Positions 25,863-35,003 of a stretch of 64,000 nt of DNA are shown here, piece by piece. The position numbers and the translations under genes are program-made. This DNA is from Paraburkholderia sp. BL9I2N2 (GTDB taxonomy: Bacteria; Pseudomonadota; Gammaproteobacteria; Burkholderiales; Burkholderiaceae). The DNA is taken from NCBI RefSeq assembly GCF_004339745.1, contig NZ_SMGP01000002.1, positions 806,001 to 870,000 of the forward strand. The letters are read 5' to 3'. Below the pieces are notes generated by a model. It saw nothing but the letters and a program-made list of their open reading frames with translations. It made no database searches and was not told where the DNA came from. Position 1 is the first letter of the stretch. Every line of letters starts with the position of its first letter.

Positions 25863-26445
25863 ACCGGGCCTCTGTTCAGGGAAATAACCAGGCTCAGGCG
25901 CGGCGAGACTGTGTCGCGGCCTGCTGCCATGCAATCAAGGATTGCGATAGCGGTGACAGCAGGATAGCGCTCATGAAATGGCCCGATGACGGGAGAACAT
26001 GCCGTGATTCAAAAGTGCTTACACGATATTTCCACACAGCACCGGCGGCTTCGATGACGGTATCGATCAGGCAACGATTGCGAAAGTTATGCAATCCAAT
26101 CTATTTTTCTTATCGGGTGGAATGACACACGCGACGGAGTCGCTCGACGCGCCACCTCGTCGAACCACCCGACACCCTGCCCTACCCCATTGATTTTGCG
26201 GCGCTTTCTAATTAATGAAGCGCTCCAGTTCGCGCCCGCAATTAGCGGCAACAACCAGAAAGATTCGGATAGCTTATTTCGATCGTCTTCTGGCAGCCGC
26301 GCCACGCCTTCTTTCCCCTATCACGCCCGCCTATATTGAACCCGCGCACCGAGGTCGATTGCGGTGCGCATCGAGCGGTCCCCATTCCGATGGCCGCGGA
26401 CAATGTCCGCCCCGCGTCAATCGACGACAATGACAGGAGACAAAG
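25863..26445. other. Intergenic region, no gene seen
   Basis: About 580 bases between the divergent LprI-like and tannase-family genes. The short frames on both strands lack ribosome sites and family resemblance. It must contain both promoters; I do not see a clear operator. Confidence 0.4.
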
Positions 26446-28284
26446 ATGCCTGGTCTTTTCAAAACAGGATGTGCAACACGAGGCTGGCTGCTAGCAGTGC
26501 GGACCTGGCTTCTTCAACAGACCGTCGGCGGCAGATCATTTGCCGCGCTAATGGGCGCCGCGCTGATTGCGATGCTCGGCATGCCGATCAACGCAAGCGC
26601 TGCCACCACCGGTTTAGCCAACCTCCCCGCCGTCATGCCGGCCATGAACTGCGCCGCCGTGATGAGCATGGACCTCAGCGGCGTCACCGATGGCACGGTC
26701 ACCATTACGTCCGCGACGGTGCTCCCTGCAGGCACCGTCGTGGGACAGAACACACTGCCGGCAGCCGTGTGCGACGTGAAGGGGACGATCGGACCGGGCG
26801 CCTCGCTATTCGAGTTGCAATTGCCGACACAAGGCTGGACGCAGCGCTACTTGCAGGCCGGTTGCGGCGGCCTGTGCGGCAACCTGTCCGTCAATGCGCC
26901 GATGGCCTCGACCTGCGTACCGGTGACCAACGGACAGATCGCGATGGCCGCGACCGACATGGGCCACGAAGGTGGTAACGACGGCTCGTGGGCACTCAAT
27001 CCGCAAACCAGGATCGATTTCGCGTATCGTGCGGGGCATGCCACCGCACAGGTCTCCAAGGCGATCATCAACAAGTTCTACGCGCGGCCAGCGAAGTACT
27101 CGTATTTCGATGGTTGTTCCGATGGCGGACGTGAAGCGTTGATGGAAGCACAGCGTTTCCCGGATGACTTCGACGGCATCGCGGCGGGCGCGCCTGCAAA
27201 CGACCTCATCGTTCAGAACACATTCCATCACGCGTGGCCCGCGGTGATGAACCTCGATCCCAAGACCGGCAAGTACATTCTGCTCGCGAGCAAGCTGCCG
27301 CTGATTCACGCTGCCGTGCTGCAAGCGTGCGATAGCATCGACGGTGTGACTGACGGTGTGATCGACAATCCGCAAGTGTGCCACTTCAATCCGCAGTCCA
27401 TGCTGTGCGCAAAAGGCCAGGCGGCATCCACCTGTCTGTCGCAAGCCGAAGTGAATGTCGTACGCGAGATTCATGACGGTGCCACCGATGCGAACGGCGT
27501 CCACCTCGAGCAACCGGTCTCGCGTGAATGGGGCGGCGAGTTGAACTGGAGTCTGTTCGTGCCGGCCACCGACGCCGGGCCGAGCGGGAGCATCAACTTC
27601 GTTCTGCCGTTCCTGCAGTACCTCGACTATTTCAACGGTTCGAATCCTTCCGCCACCTTGAGCAACCTCAAGTTCACGATCGAAGGCTTCCTGAAGACCG
27701 TGCCGGTGTCGAGCTATCTCGCGGCAACCGATCCGGACCTGAGCCCGTTCGCCCGCCGCGGCGGCAAGCTGATCCTGTGGCACGGCCTCGAAGATCAGCA
27801 CATCACGCCGCGCGGCACGATCGAGTACTACGAGCAGATGAAGTACTACATGGGTAGCGACAAGGTCGATCAATTCACGAGGCTCTATCTGTTCCCCGGC
27901 GTCGCGCACTGCGGTAGCGGCAACGGCCCGAACACGTTCGACATCGTGACGTCGGTGATGGCGTGGGCGGAGACCGGCACCAAGCCGGGCAAGATCGTCG
28001 CCTCGATCGTGGACGCGAACGGTCAAACGACGCGGACGCGTCCGGTGTTCCCGTATCCGGCCGTAGCTCACTACACGGGCTCGGGCAGCACGGACGACGC
28101 CGCCAACTTCGTGGCCTCCACGCCGTCATCGGATCCGCACGTCGATCTGCACTGGATCGGCGAGTGGCTCTACTCACCGGGTTATGAAGTCTGGTGTCAG
28201 ACCCACGGTTCGGATCTGATCTGCAAAGGCGGCAATAACTGGAGCAGCTATCGTAAGGTTCCGACTCACTGGAACAATAACTGA
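26446..28284 (+). CDS. Tannase/feruloyl esterase family hydrolase
   Basis: Exported esterase of 612 residues. A signal peptide covers about 30-53 (after a long basic start) and ends NASA. The serine hydrolase triad of this family is visible: Ser in DGCSDGGREA near residue 226, Asp in WHGLEDQHI near 449, and His in PGVAHCGSG near 487. The Cys residues flanking Ser and His make the CS-D-HC disulfide of tannases and feruloyl esterases. Such enzymes release gallate, ferulate or similar acids from plant esters in the periplasm or outside. CAGGAGACAAAG precedes ATG 26446. It is a single-gene unit ended by a hairpin. Confidence 0.88.
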   Translation: MPGLFKTGCATRGWLLAVRTWLLQQTVGGRSFAALMGAALIAMLGMPINASAATTGLANLPAVMPAMNCAAVMSMDLSGVTDGTVTITSATVLPAGTVVGQNTLPAAVCDVKGTIGPGASLFELQLPTQGWTQRYLQAGCGGLCGNLSVNAPMASTCVPVTNGQIAMAATDMGHEGGNDGSWALNPQTRIDFAYRAGHATAQVSKAIINKFYARPAKYSYFDGCSDGGREALMEAQRFPDDFDGIAAGAPANDLIVQNTFHHAWPAVMNLDPKTGKYILLASKLPLIHAAVLQACDSIDGVTDGVIDNPQVCHFNPQSMLCAKGQAASTCLSQAEVNVVREIHDGATDANGVHLEQPVSREWGGELNWSLFVPATDAGPSGSINFVLPFLQYLDYFNGSNPSATLSNLKFTIEGFLKTVPVSSYLAATDPDLSPFARRGGKLILWHGLEDQHITPRGTIEYYEQMKYYMGSDKVDQFTRLYLFPGVAHCGSGNGPNTFDIVTSVMAWAETGTKPGKIVASIVDANGQTTRTRPVFPYPAVAHYTGSGSTDDAANFVASTPSSDPHVDLHWIGEWLYSPGYEVWCQTHGSDLICKGGNNWSSYRKVPTHWNNN

Positions 28285-28319
28285 GGCCATTCAGGCTTTA
28301 GTGAACTGAAAAGACTAGG

Positions 28320-28364
28320 CTCCTGCTATCCGCACCTCTTGCGAGGCAATGCGGTTAGCAGGAG
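28320..28364 (+). terminator. Long hairpin after the tannase-family gene
   Basis: Arms at 28320-28334 and 28350-28364 pair at 14 of 15 positions (CTCCTGCTATCCGCA with TGCGGTTAGCAGGAG). The loop contains its own CCTC/GAGG stem. Only a short TTT follows. Probably the end of the esterase transcript. Confidence 0.5.
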
Positions 28365-28374
28365 TTTCAGCAAC

Positions 28375-28396
28375 AAAAAAGCCCGCTTTCGCGGGC
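28375..28396 (-). terminator. Rho-independent terminator of the galactoside ABC operon
   Basis: Read on the minus strand, GCCCGC-GAAA-GCGGGC is followed by six T. It lies 29 bases after the stop of the last permease gene. Confidence 0.75.
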
Positions 28397-28425
28397 AACC
28401 CTTCTCGATACGACACACAACCCCT

Positions 28426-29277
28426 TCAACCCTTCGTCGCCCCAAACGTCAACCCGGCCACAAAATGTTTCTGCATCGCAAAGAACATCGCCACTGACGG
28501 CAATGCCGCGAGAATCGATCCCGCCGAAACAAGATTCCACGCCGTGGTCCACTGCCCTTTCAATGCGGCCACGCCCACGGTAATCGGCGCGGCGTCGTCG
28601 CCTTGGGTCAGACACAGCGCCCAGAAGTAGTCGTTCCAGACAAACGTGAACACGAGGATCGCCAATGCCGCGAGTGCCGGCCGGATCAACGGCAGCACGA
28701 TCTTGAAGAACACTGTCCACTCATTCGCGCCTTCGATGCGTGCCGCCTCGACCAGTTCGAACGGCAACTGTTTGATGAAGTTACGCAGAAACAGCGCGCA
28801 AAATCCCGTCTGAAACGACACGTGAAACAGAATCAGCGCACTGACGGTATTGAAGAGACCAAGTTGCAATGACAGATCCCGCACCGGAATCATCAGCACC
28901 TGCACCGGCACGAAATTGCCCGCCACGAACGTTGCGAACAAAGTCGAATTGCCACGGAACCGGTAGATCGCCAACGCGAAACCGGCCATCGCCGCCAATG
29001 CAATCGAGCCCACCACGGCAGGCACCGTGATCAACACACTGTTCCAGAAGTAATGCAACATCGGCGACGTGGTCAGCGCCTCGCGATAGTTTTCGAACAT
29101 TGCGAAGTGCTTCGGCCAGCCCCAATAGTTGCCCTCGCTCAACTCTTCTGTCGAACGCACGGACGTGACGAGCACCGCGATCATCGGCAGCAGCCAGATC
29201 AGCAGCGCGACCGGCAACGTTAGTTTGTACATGCGGCGAGTGGCCGGCTTCCATTTGTCGATGGGAATCGGAAACAT
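28426..29277 (-). CDS. Carbohydrate ABC transporter permease (MalG type)
   Basis: Inner-membrane permease of 283 residues with six hydrophobic segments. The EAA loop reads ELVEAARIEGANEWTVFFKI (about 188-207), where the MalK-type ATPase docks. AAGGAGCCGACC precedes ATG 29277; a longer in-frame start at 29349 overlaps the preceding gene and is rejected. Last gene of the operon ATPase, GH42 enzyme, binding protein, permease 1, permease 2. Pairs with the permease at 29288-30265 to import an oligosaccharide, probably a beta-galactoside. Confidence 0.9.
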   Translation of the reverse strand: MFPIPIDKWKPATRRMYKLTLPVALLIWLLPMIAVLVTSVRSTEELSEGNYWGWPKHFAMFENYREALTTSPMLHYFWNSVLITVPAVVGSIALAAMAGFALAIYRFRGNSTLFATFVAGNFVPVQVLMIPVRDLSLQLGLFNTVSALILFHVSFQTGFCALFLRNFIKQLPFELVEAARIEGANEWTVFFKIVLPLIRPALAALAILVFTFVWNDYFWALCLTQGDDAAPITVGVAALKGQWTTAWNLVSAGSILAALPSVAMFFAMQKHFVAGLTFGATKG

Positions 29278-29287
29278 GGTCGGCTCC

Positions 29288-30265
29288 TTATTGCTCGGCG
29301 CGCAGCATCCGCCGCAAGTGATAAACGATGTACACCAGCATGATGGCAAACAGCACGACCGCCACCGCCGCCGAATAGCCGATGCGGTAGTACTTGATCG
29401 CCTGGTCGTACATGTAATACGCGAGCACGGTCGAGCTTTCGAACGGACCGCCGCTCGTCATCACCGAGATCAGATCGAAGCTGCGCAGCGCGCCGATGAT
29501 GGTCACCACGATCGCCATGAAGGTGGTCGGCCGCAGTTGCGGCAGGATCACGTGCCACAGCATCGACCAGCCGCGCGCGCCTTCCATGCGCGCGGCCTCG
29601 ATCTGTTCGGCGTTCAGCGACGTGAGGCCGGTCAGATAAAGAATCATGCAGTAGGCGGTTTGCGGCCACAGCGCCGCGAACACGATGCCGAACGTCGCAT
29701 AGCGCGGGTCGCCGAGCACCGGCACGCCGTGGCCGAGAATCATCGCGAGCAGGCCGAAGGTCGGGTCGTAGAACCACGAGAAGATCAAACCGACCACCAC
29801 GCCCGACAACACGAACGGCGCGAAGAAAAGCGATTTGACGATACGGATGCCGGCCACCGCCTGATTCAGATACAACGCGACGGCGAGGCCCATCGGCGGA
29901 GCGAGCAGGAACAGCAGCAGCCAGATGACGTTGTTCTTGAGCGCCGTATAGAACGTCTGCGCATGGAACAACTCCACGTAGTTCGCGAGGCCGACGAACG
30001 ACGGGTCGCTCATGCCATCCCAGTTGAAAAAGCTCAGGCGGATGGTCGACAGGATCGGCCACACCACGTAGATGGCCACCATCACGCAGGCCGGCGCCAG
30101 AAACAGAAAAGCGGCGCGCCGCTGCCGGCGCGCGGTGGGCGACGGACGGCGGCGCCGTGCGGTGGCCGGCTTGCGGCCACGCAAGGCGCCGCCCGGCGTG
30201 GGCAAACCCGGACCGCCGGGTTCAGCGGGACCGCCGACAGTGTGGCGGGTGACGGAATGCGACAC
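29288..30265 (-). CDS. Carbohydrate ABC transporter permease (MalF type)
   Basis: Inner-membrane permease of 325 residues. The N-terminal 55 residues are basic and cytoplasmic (ARRRRPSPTARRQRRAA), followed by six transmembrane segments. The EAA loop EQIEAARMEGARGWSMLWHV is near 220-240. The start is GTG 30265 with GGAGAGAACGATC before it. Ten bases separate it from the second permease gene, so the two are co-translated. Sugar specificity is not visible here; the neighbouring beta-galactosidase suggests galactosides. Confidence 0.9.
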   Translation of the reverse strand: MSHSVTRHTVGGPAEPGGPGLPTPGGALRGRKPATARRRRPSPTARRQRRAAFLFLAPACVMVAIYVVWPILSTIRLSFFNWDGMSDPSFVGLANYVELFHAQTFYTALKNNVIWLLLFLLAPPMGLAVALYLNQAVAGIRIVKSLFFAPFVLSGVVVGLIFSWFYDPTFGLLAMILGHGVPVLGDPRYATFGIVFAALWPQTAYCMILYLTGLTSLNAEQIEAARMEGARGWSMLWHVILPQLRPTTFMAIVVTIIGALRSFDLISVMTSGGPFESSTVLAYYMYDQAIKYYRIGYSAAVAVVLFAIMLVYIVYHLRRMLRAEQ

Positions 30266-30319
30266 GATCGTTCTCTCCAGATCAGATGCAACGGAAGGCG
30301 GCCTCGCGGCCGCCGCCGC

Positions 30320-31639
30320 TCACTTCTTGTAGATCCGCTTGCGCGTCTGCTCGAGTTGCGCGAGCACGTCGTCGAGCTTCGTGGGATCGGAGATGAACTG
30401 CTGCATCCCCTTCATGCCTTCGTCGGCCATTTCCTTGGTCATGTCGCGATCATAGAACTGCGCGATGCCGCCCTTGGTGTTCGCAAGAATCTGGAAGCCG
30501 ATCTTGGAGATCGGATCTTCCGGTTCCGGCGACTTGCTGTTCGCCGACAACGAGCCGAGCCCGGTTGCCAGCTTTGCGCCGATTTCCGGTGTCTCGACGA
30601 ACGCCAGGAACGTGTGCGCGTCCGCCTTGTTCTTCGCCTTCGACGGAATATGCAGCGACTCCACCGGACCGTCTTCGGCCGTCGGCACCTTCGCGTCGAT
30701 GATCGGGAACTGGAAGTAGCCCATTTCCGGCTTCACGTTCGGCGGGAAACCAGCGGTGATGAACGTGCCCATCAGCATCATCGCGGCCTTGCCCTGGAAC
30801 AGGAACGGCTGCACCGAATCGAGATCGTAGGAGAGCGAGTTGTCGATGAAATAGCCCGCGTCGATCAATTGCTTCCACGTCGTGTAGACCTTCTTCACGC
30901 GTGGATCGGTGTACGCGATCTCGCCCGCCATCAGCTTCTGATGGAACGCATTGCCGTTCAAACGCAGGTCGAGATAGTCGAACCAGCCCGCAAGCGTCCA
31001 TGCGTCGCGGCCCGCCACGGCGATCGGCGTGATGCCGGCCGCCTTCAGCTTCTTGCAGTCTTCGAGAAACTGATCCCACGTTTTCGGCTCGCCGCTAATG
31101 CCCGCCTTCTGAAACAGATCCTTGCGATAGAACATGCCCCACGAGTAGTACACGGTCGGGGCGGCGTACTGCTTGCCCTTATACGACGACGCTTCCTTGG
31201 TCGACGCATACATCTCGTTCCAGCCGTTCTTCGCCCAGTCGCCGCTCAGGTCTTCGAACAGGCCGCGCTGCGCGTAATAGGCCATGCGTTCGCCGTCATG
31301 CCAGTTGACGATGTCGGGCGCGACCGTTGTCAGCCAGCCGGGCAGTTGCACCTTGTACGCTTCTTCGTCGACGAACGACACCTTTACGTCGATGCCGGGA
31401 TGCGCCTTCTTGAAGTCGTCGACGACCGATTGCCACACCGCGCGCTGGCTCGCGCCCTTGAACGCGATATTGGCCGTGAGCGTACCCGCCTGGGCCGTGC
31501 TGACGGCCGACGTCCCCACAGCCGCGGCGGTCAGCGCAAGTGCCAACAGAATTTTGCGTGGTTTCAGTTCATGTTGCCTGTCTCCTTTATTCCTTGATTT
31601 TGCGTCGTTGTCTTTACTGCATGGAATTTCGTTGGACAC
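30320..31639 (-). CDS. Carbohydrate ABC transporter solute-binding protein, start codon disrupted
   Basis: Periplasmic binding protein of the family 1 (MalE/UgpB) type; about 410 residues from the signal peptide on. The signal reads LKPRKILLALALTAAAVG and ends AQA; the mature start GTLTANIAFKGASQRAVW is typical. The well-placed ATG at 31572-31570, after AAAGGAGACAGGCAAC, reads M-N-stop. One extra A would restore a normal MKLKPRK start in frame with the body. As the sequence stands, the only in-frame starts are weak ones upstream (GTG 31639, no ribosome site) or a non-canonical codon. The gene may be poorly expressed, or this may be a sequencing error. It lies between the GH42 and permease genes. 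Confidence 0.82.
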   Translation of the reverse strand: MSNEIPCSKDNDAKSRNKGDRQHELKPRKILLALALTAAAVGTSAVSTAQAGTLTANIAFKGASQRAVWQSVVDDFKKAHPGIDVKVSFVDEEAYKVQLPGWLTTVAPDIVNWHDGERMAYYAQRGLFEDLSGDWAKNGWNEMYASTKEASSYKGKQYAAPTVYYSWGMFYRKDLFQKAGISGEPKTWDQFLEDCKKLKAAGITPIAVAGRDAWTLAGWFDYLDLRLNGNAFHQKLMAGEIAYTDPRVKKVYTTWKQLIDAGYFIDNSLSYDLDSVQPFLFQGKAAMMLMGTFITAGFPPNVKPEMGYFQFPIIDAKVPTAEDGPVESLHIPSKAKNKADAHTFLAFVETPEIGAKLATGLGSLSANSKSPEPEDPISKIGFQILANTKGGIAQFYDRDMTKEMADEGMKGMQQFISDPTKLDDVLAQLEQTRKRIYKK

Positions 31640-31659
31640 TGCGTCGGTGCATCAGACCA

Positions 31660-33645
31660 CTATCGGGTTCGATAGACTGCCACGCCTTGCGGTTCGATTG
31701 CATGCGAACCGATCACGAAGGCATCGTCGGCTACATCGGCGAGCGTGTGCGTCGCGTCGCCGTAGTTGAACACGTAGGTCAGCGCGCCGCGGCGGCTCAC
31801 TCGCACGCTATCGCCGAGCGGCATCGTTGCCACACCCGCTTCCTGCGCGATCCGCTCGAACAGGCGCAGGGTAAGTGCATCATCGAACAGACTCGCGAGG
31901 TAGTGGAACGCGCCGCTTCGAACATACGCGGGATGGCCGTCCGCGAATCGGGCGCGCACGTCAAGCGAATCAGCCGCATCGCTCTCAACGAAATCACGCC
32001 AGTGACGCGCGAAACCGTCCGCTTCACTCGAGGCCGGATTGCCCAGTAGCCGCACTGCTTCGGTCACATTCGGCCGCATCGATTCGACACGCCATACGCG
32101 CAATGGCAGCACCGACCCCAGCGCGCCAGGTGGCAGGCTCGCGGGAATCTGCAAATCCTGAGTCTTCGAACCCGTGCGCGGCCCGAGTACGACCTGCGCG
32201 CCCGAACTCGCCAGACGCTCTGCAAAATCAGCCGGCACGACCGGCAGCGGCGGCACGACGATCAGACAGTAACCATCCAGCGGCGCGTCGACCGGCACGA
32301 TATCCACGTCGAGGCCGAGCGCGCGCAGCGCCGAGTAATACTCGAAGGCAAAGCGCGGATAGTGAAAGTCCGCTCCCTGCGGATGAATCTCGAACAGCCA
32401 CTTCGCCTCGTAGTCGTAGACGAGCGCGACTTTCGAGCGGATCGCGGCATTGGCGTCTGCATTCGCGGCGAGCACTGTGCGAATCTCGCCGGCAACTTGC
32501 GCCGCCTCGTTGCCTCCCACGTCGAGCCGGTTATCGGGCCTGTTCAGTCCCGCATGCATCTGTTCCTGCGCGAACGGCGCCTGACGCCAGCGGAAGTACG
32601 ACACGCAGCCCGCGCCGTGCGCGAACGCTTCCCAACTCCACAGCCGTACCATGCCCGGCAGCGGCGCCGGATTCCACTGCGCCCAGTTCACCGGACCCGG
32701 CTGCTGCTCCATCACCCAGAACGGCAGCTTCGACATGCCACGATAGACATCGTGATTGAACGACGCGAAGTCGGGATGCCCGCTGCGCAGCCAACGCGCC
32801 TTTACCTCCGGCGCGAACCATTGTTCTTCGAGCGCGCCGAGCGGATAGCTGTCCCACGTCGCCACGTCGAGATCGGCGGCGACCTTGTAGTGATCGAACT
32901 CGGTGAAGAGTTGCATGAAGTTGTGCGCGACCGGCCGTCCCGGCGAATGCGCGCGGATGATCTCGACCTGCATGCGGTTATAGCGCGCCACCTCGTCGGA
33001 CGCGAACCGCCGGTAATCGAGGCGATGCGAAGGATGCGCTTCCGTCACGGTCGCCACCGGCGCGTCGATCTCGTCGAAGCTGCGGTACTCCATGCTCCAG
33101 AACACCGTGCCCCATGCGCGGTTCAATGCGTCGATGGTGTGATAGCGCGCTTTGAGCCACTCGCGAAAGCGCCCCACCGCCGCCGGCGAATAACTGACCA
33201 CCGTCTGATGGCAGCCGAACTCATTGTCGGTTTGCCAGTACGCGACAGCCGGATGCTTGCCGTAGCGCTCGGCCACCGCCGTGCAAATCCGCTGCGACGC
33301 GGCGAAATACGACGGCGAAGAAAAGTCGTAATGACGACGCGAACCGAACGCACGGGGACGGCCGTCCGCACCGACCGGCAGAATGTCGGGATGGCGGTCG
33401 ATCAACCACTTGGGTGGCGTCGCTGTCGGCGTGCACATCACCACTTGCAGGCCGGCTGCACCCAGCACATCGATCGAGCGGTCGAGCCAGCCCCAATCGT
33501 ATTCGCCCGGCGTCGGCTCGATCCGGCTCCAGGCAAATTCGGCGATTCGCACCTGTTCGATGCCGAGGGCTTTCATCCGGCGAGCGTCGTCTTCCCACAT
33601 CGACTCCGGCCAGTGTTCCGGGTAATAACAGACTCCAAGGCGCAT
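31660..33645 (-). CDS. GH42 beta-galactosidase
   Basis: Cytoplasmic glycoside hydrolase of 661 residues, the usual length of family 42. The N-terminus MRLGVCYYPEHWPESMWEDD and RIAEFAWSRIEP are typical of the TIM barrel. The acid/base Glu is E142 in WQTDNEFGCHQ and the nucleophile is E313 in PFWVMEQQPGPVNW. A trimerisation domain and a small beta domain follow. No signal peptide, so it hydrolyses beta-galactosides or arabinogalacto-oligosaccharides after import by the ABC system in the same operon. Starts 11 bases after the ATPase gene stop. Confidence 0.93.
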   Translation of the reverse strand: MRLGVCYYPEHWPESMWEDDARRMKALGIEQVRIAEFAWSRIEPTPGEYDWGWLDRSIDVLGAAGLQVVMCTPTATPPKWLIDRHPDILPVGADGRPRAFGSRRHYDFSSPSYFAASQRICTAVAERYGKHPAVAYWQTDNEFGCHQTVVSYSPAAVGRFREWLKARYHTIDALNRAWGTVFWSMEYRSFDEIDAPVATVTEAHPSHRLDYRRFASDEVARYNRMQVEIIRAHSPGRPVAHNFMQLFTEFDHYKVAADLDVATWDSYPLGALEEQWFAPEVKARWLRSGHPDFASFNHDVYRGMSKLPFWVMEQQPGPVNWAQWNPAPLPGMVRLWSWEAFAHGAGCVSYFRWRQAPFAQEQMHAGLNRPDNRLDVGGNEAAQVAGEIRTVLAANADANAAIRSKVALVYDYEAKWLFEIHPQGADFHYPRFAFEYYSALRALGLDVDIVPVDAPLDGYCLIVVPPLPVVPADFAERLASSGAQVVLGPRTGSKTQDLQIPASLPPGALGSVLPLRVWRVESMRPNVTEAVRLLGNPASSEADGFARHWRDFVESDAADSLDVRARFADGHPAYVRSGAFHYLASLFDDALTLRLFERIAQEAGVATMPLGDSVRVSRRGALTYVFNYGDATHTLADVADDAFVIGSHAIEPQGVAVYRTR

Positions 33646-33656
33646 CCGAATGTCCT

Positions 33657-34811
33657 CTATGCGTAGTGTTCGACGGATTCGAGCGAAGCGGCGGCAAAGC
33701 CGTCTTCGGTAAACAAATGACAGGCGGGACGGGGCACGCGCAAGCTCGCGCGCTCGCCGGGCGCAAGGCGTGTATTGCCCGGCGCTTTGGCGATCAGCGC
33801 GGCGCCGCCAGGCTGATCGAGGTGGACATAACTGTGTTCGCCGAGTTGCTCGACGAGCGACACGGTGCGCGTCAGCACGGCGTCGTCAGGCGCGACGGAC
33901 GATGCGTCGACAAACTCCAGGTGTTCAGGACGCACGCCGAGCGTGACCGCTTGCGAGGTTTGCAGCCCCGCGCCGTTCACCGGCACGCGCACGGTTTCTT
34001 CCGTGTGATCGAGCGTGACGGTTACGCCTTGCGCATCGACCGAGGCCACTCTTCCCGGCAGAAAATTCATCCGCGGCGAGCCGATGAAACCCGCGACGAA
34101 ACGGCTCTTCGGACGGTGGTACAACTCGAGCGGCGCGCCGATCTGCGCGATGCTGCCGTAGCGCTCGGTGTCCTTACCGGCATGCAGCAGCACGATCTTG
34201 TCGGCGAGCGTCATCGCTTCAATCTGGTCGTGCGTCACGTAGACCACGCTGGCCTTGGCGAACTGCTTGTGCAGCCGCGCGATTTCGATGCGGGTTTGAC
34301 CGCGCAGCGTGGCATCGAGGTTGGAAAGCGGCTCGTCGAATAGAAACACGCCGGGCTCGCGCACGATCGCACGGCCAATCGCCACACGCTGCCGCTGACC
34401 GCCCGACAACGCCTTGGGCTTGCGATCGAGCAACGCTTCGAGTTGCAGAATGCGCGCGGCTTCACGCACCTTGCGGTCGATTTCATCCTTCGGGGTTTTA
34501 GCGAGTTTCAGGCCGAACGCCATGTTCTCGAACACGCTCATATGCGGAAACAGCGCGTAGCTCTGGAACACCATCGCCACGCCGCGTTGCGCGGCCGGCA
34601 CGTCGTTCATGAGTTGGCCGCCGATCGAGAGGTCGCCGTCGCTGAGGTCTTCCAGGCCGGCGATCATGCGCAGCAAGGTGGACTTGCCGCAGCCGGACGG
34701 ACCAAGAAACACGCAGAACTCGTTTTCGCCGATTTCGAGATCCACGTCGCGGATCACCAGCGCGCCGTCGCCATACGCCTTCTGCACGCCTCTTAACGAA
34801 ATGCTCGCCAT
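33657..34811 (-). CDS. ABC transporter ATP-binding protein (MalK/UgpC type)
   Basis: ATPase of 384 residues: Walker A GPSGCGKSTLLRMIAG near 38, Q-loop in VFQSYALFPHM, signature LSGGQRQRVAIGRA near 133, Walker B VFLFDEPLSNLD near 153, H-loop VTHDQ near 190. A C-terminal TOBE-type regulatory domain covers about 235-370. First gene of the galactoside operon, preceded by a perfect palindromic operator and divergent from a LacI-family gene. Energises the two permeases downstream. Confidence 0.92.
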   Translation of the reverse strand: MASISLRGVQKAYGDGALVIRDVDLEIGENEFCVFLGPSGCGKSTLLRMIAGLEDLSDGDLSIGGQLMNDVPAAQRGVAMVFQSYALFPHMSVFENMAFGLKLAKTPKDEIDRKVREAARILQLEALLDRKPKALSGGQRQRVAIGRAIVREPGVFLFDEPLSNLDATLRGQTRIEIARLHKQFAKASVVYVTHDQIEAMTLADKIVLLHAGKDTERYGSIAQIGAPLELYHRPKSRFVAGFIGSPRMNFLPGRVASVDAQGVTVTLDHTEETVRVPVNGAGLQTSQAVTLGVRPEHLEFVDASSVAPDDAVLTRTVSLVEQLGEHSYVHLDQPGGAALIAKAPGNTRLAPGERASLRVPRPACHLFTEDGFAAASLESVEHYA

Positions 34812-34848
34812 CTCATCGACTCCGTGATTTAATCGGCTCGAAGTCGGA

Positions 34849-34864
34849 GATTAAGCGCTTAATC
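34849..34864. promoter_or_regulatory. LacI-family operator
   Basis: GATTAAGCGCTTAATC is a perfect 16-base palindrome with the central CG typical of LacI/GalR sites. A second, shorter GATTTAATC lies at 34826-34834. It sits between the divergent ABC operon and the LacI-type gene, so it can control both. Confidence 0.75.
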
Positions 34865-35003
34865 AGCAGGGCCGAAAAAATCGATCGCTTTGGATCGTTG
34901 GGGCCTTGCCTGTCTCCGAGATCGTTTTGTCTGTGCGACAGATGGTGCCGCGCCTTCGCTCGTGATGCAAATGTCGGGCAGGCATCCCAAATACTGAAAA
35001 CTC

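Noticed and set aside
28285..28425. Small RNA or mobile repeat from the two hairpins after the tannase gene
   Set aside because: Each hairpin is explained as the terminator of one of the two convergent units.
29129..31597. Very long + strand frame of 822 residues opposite the ABC permease and binding-protein genes
   Set aside because: Arg- and His-rich shadow of the real minus-strand genes, a common effect in GC-rich DNA.
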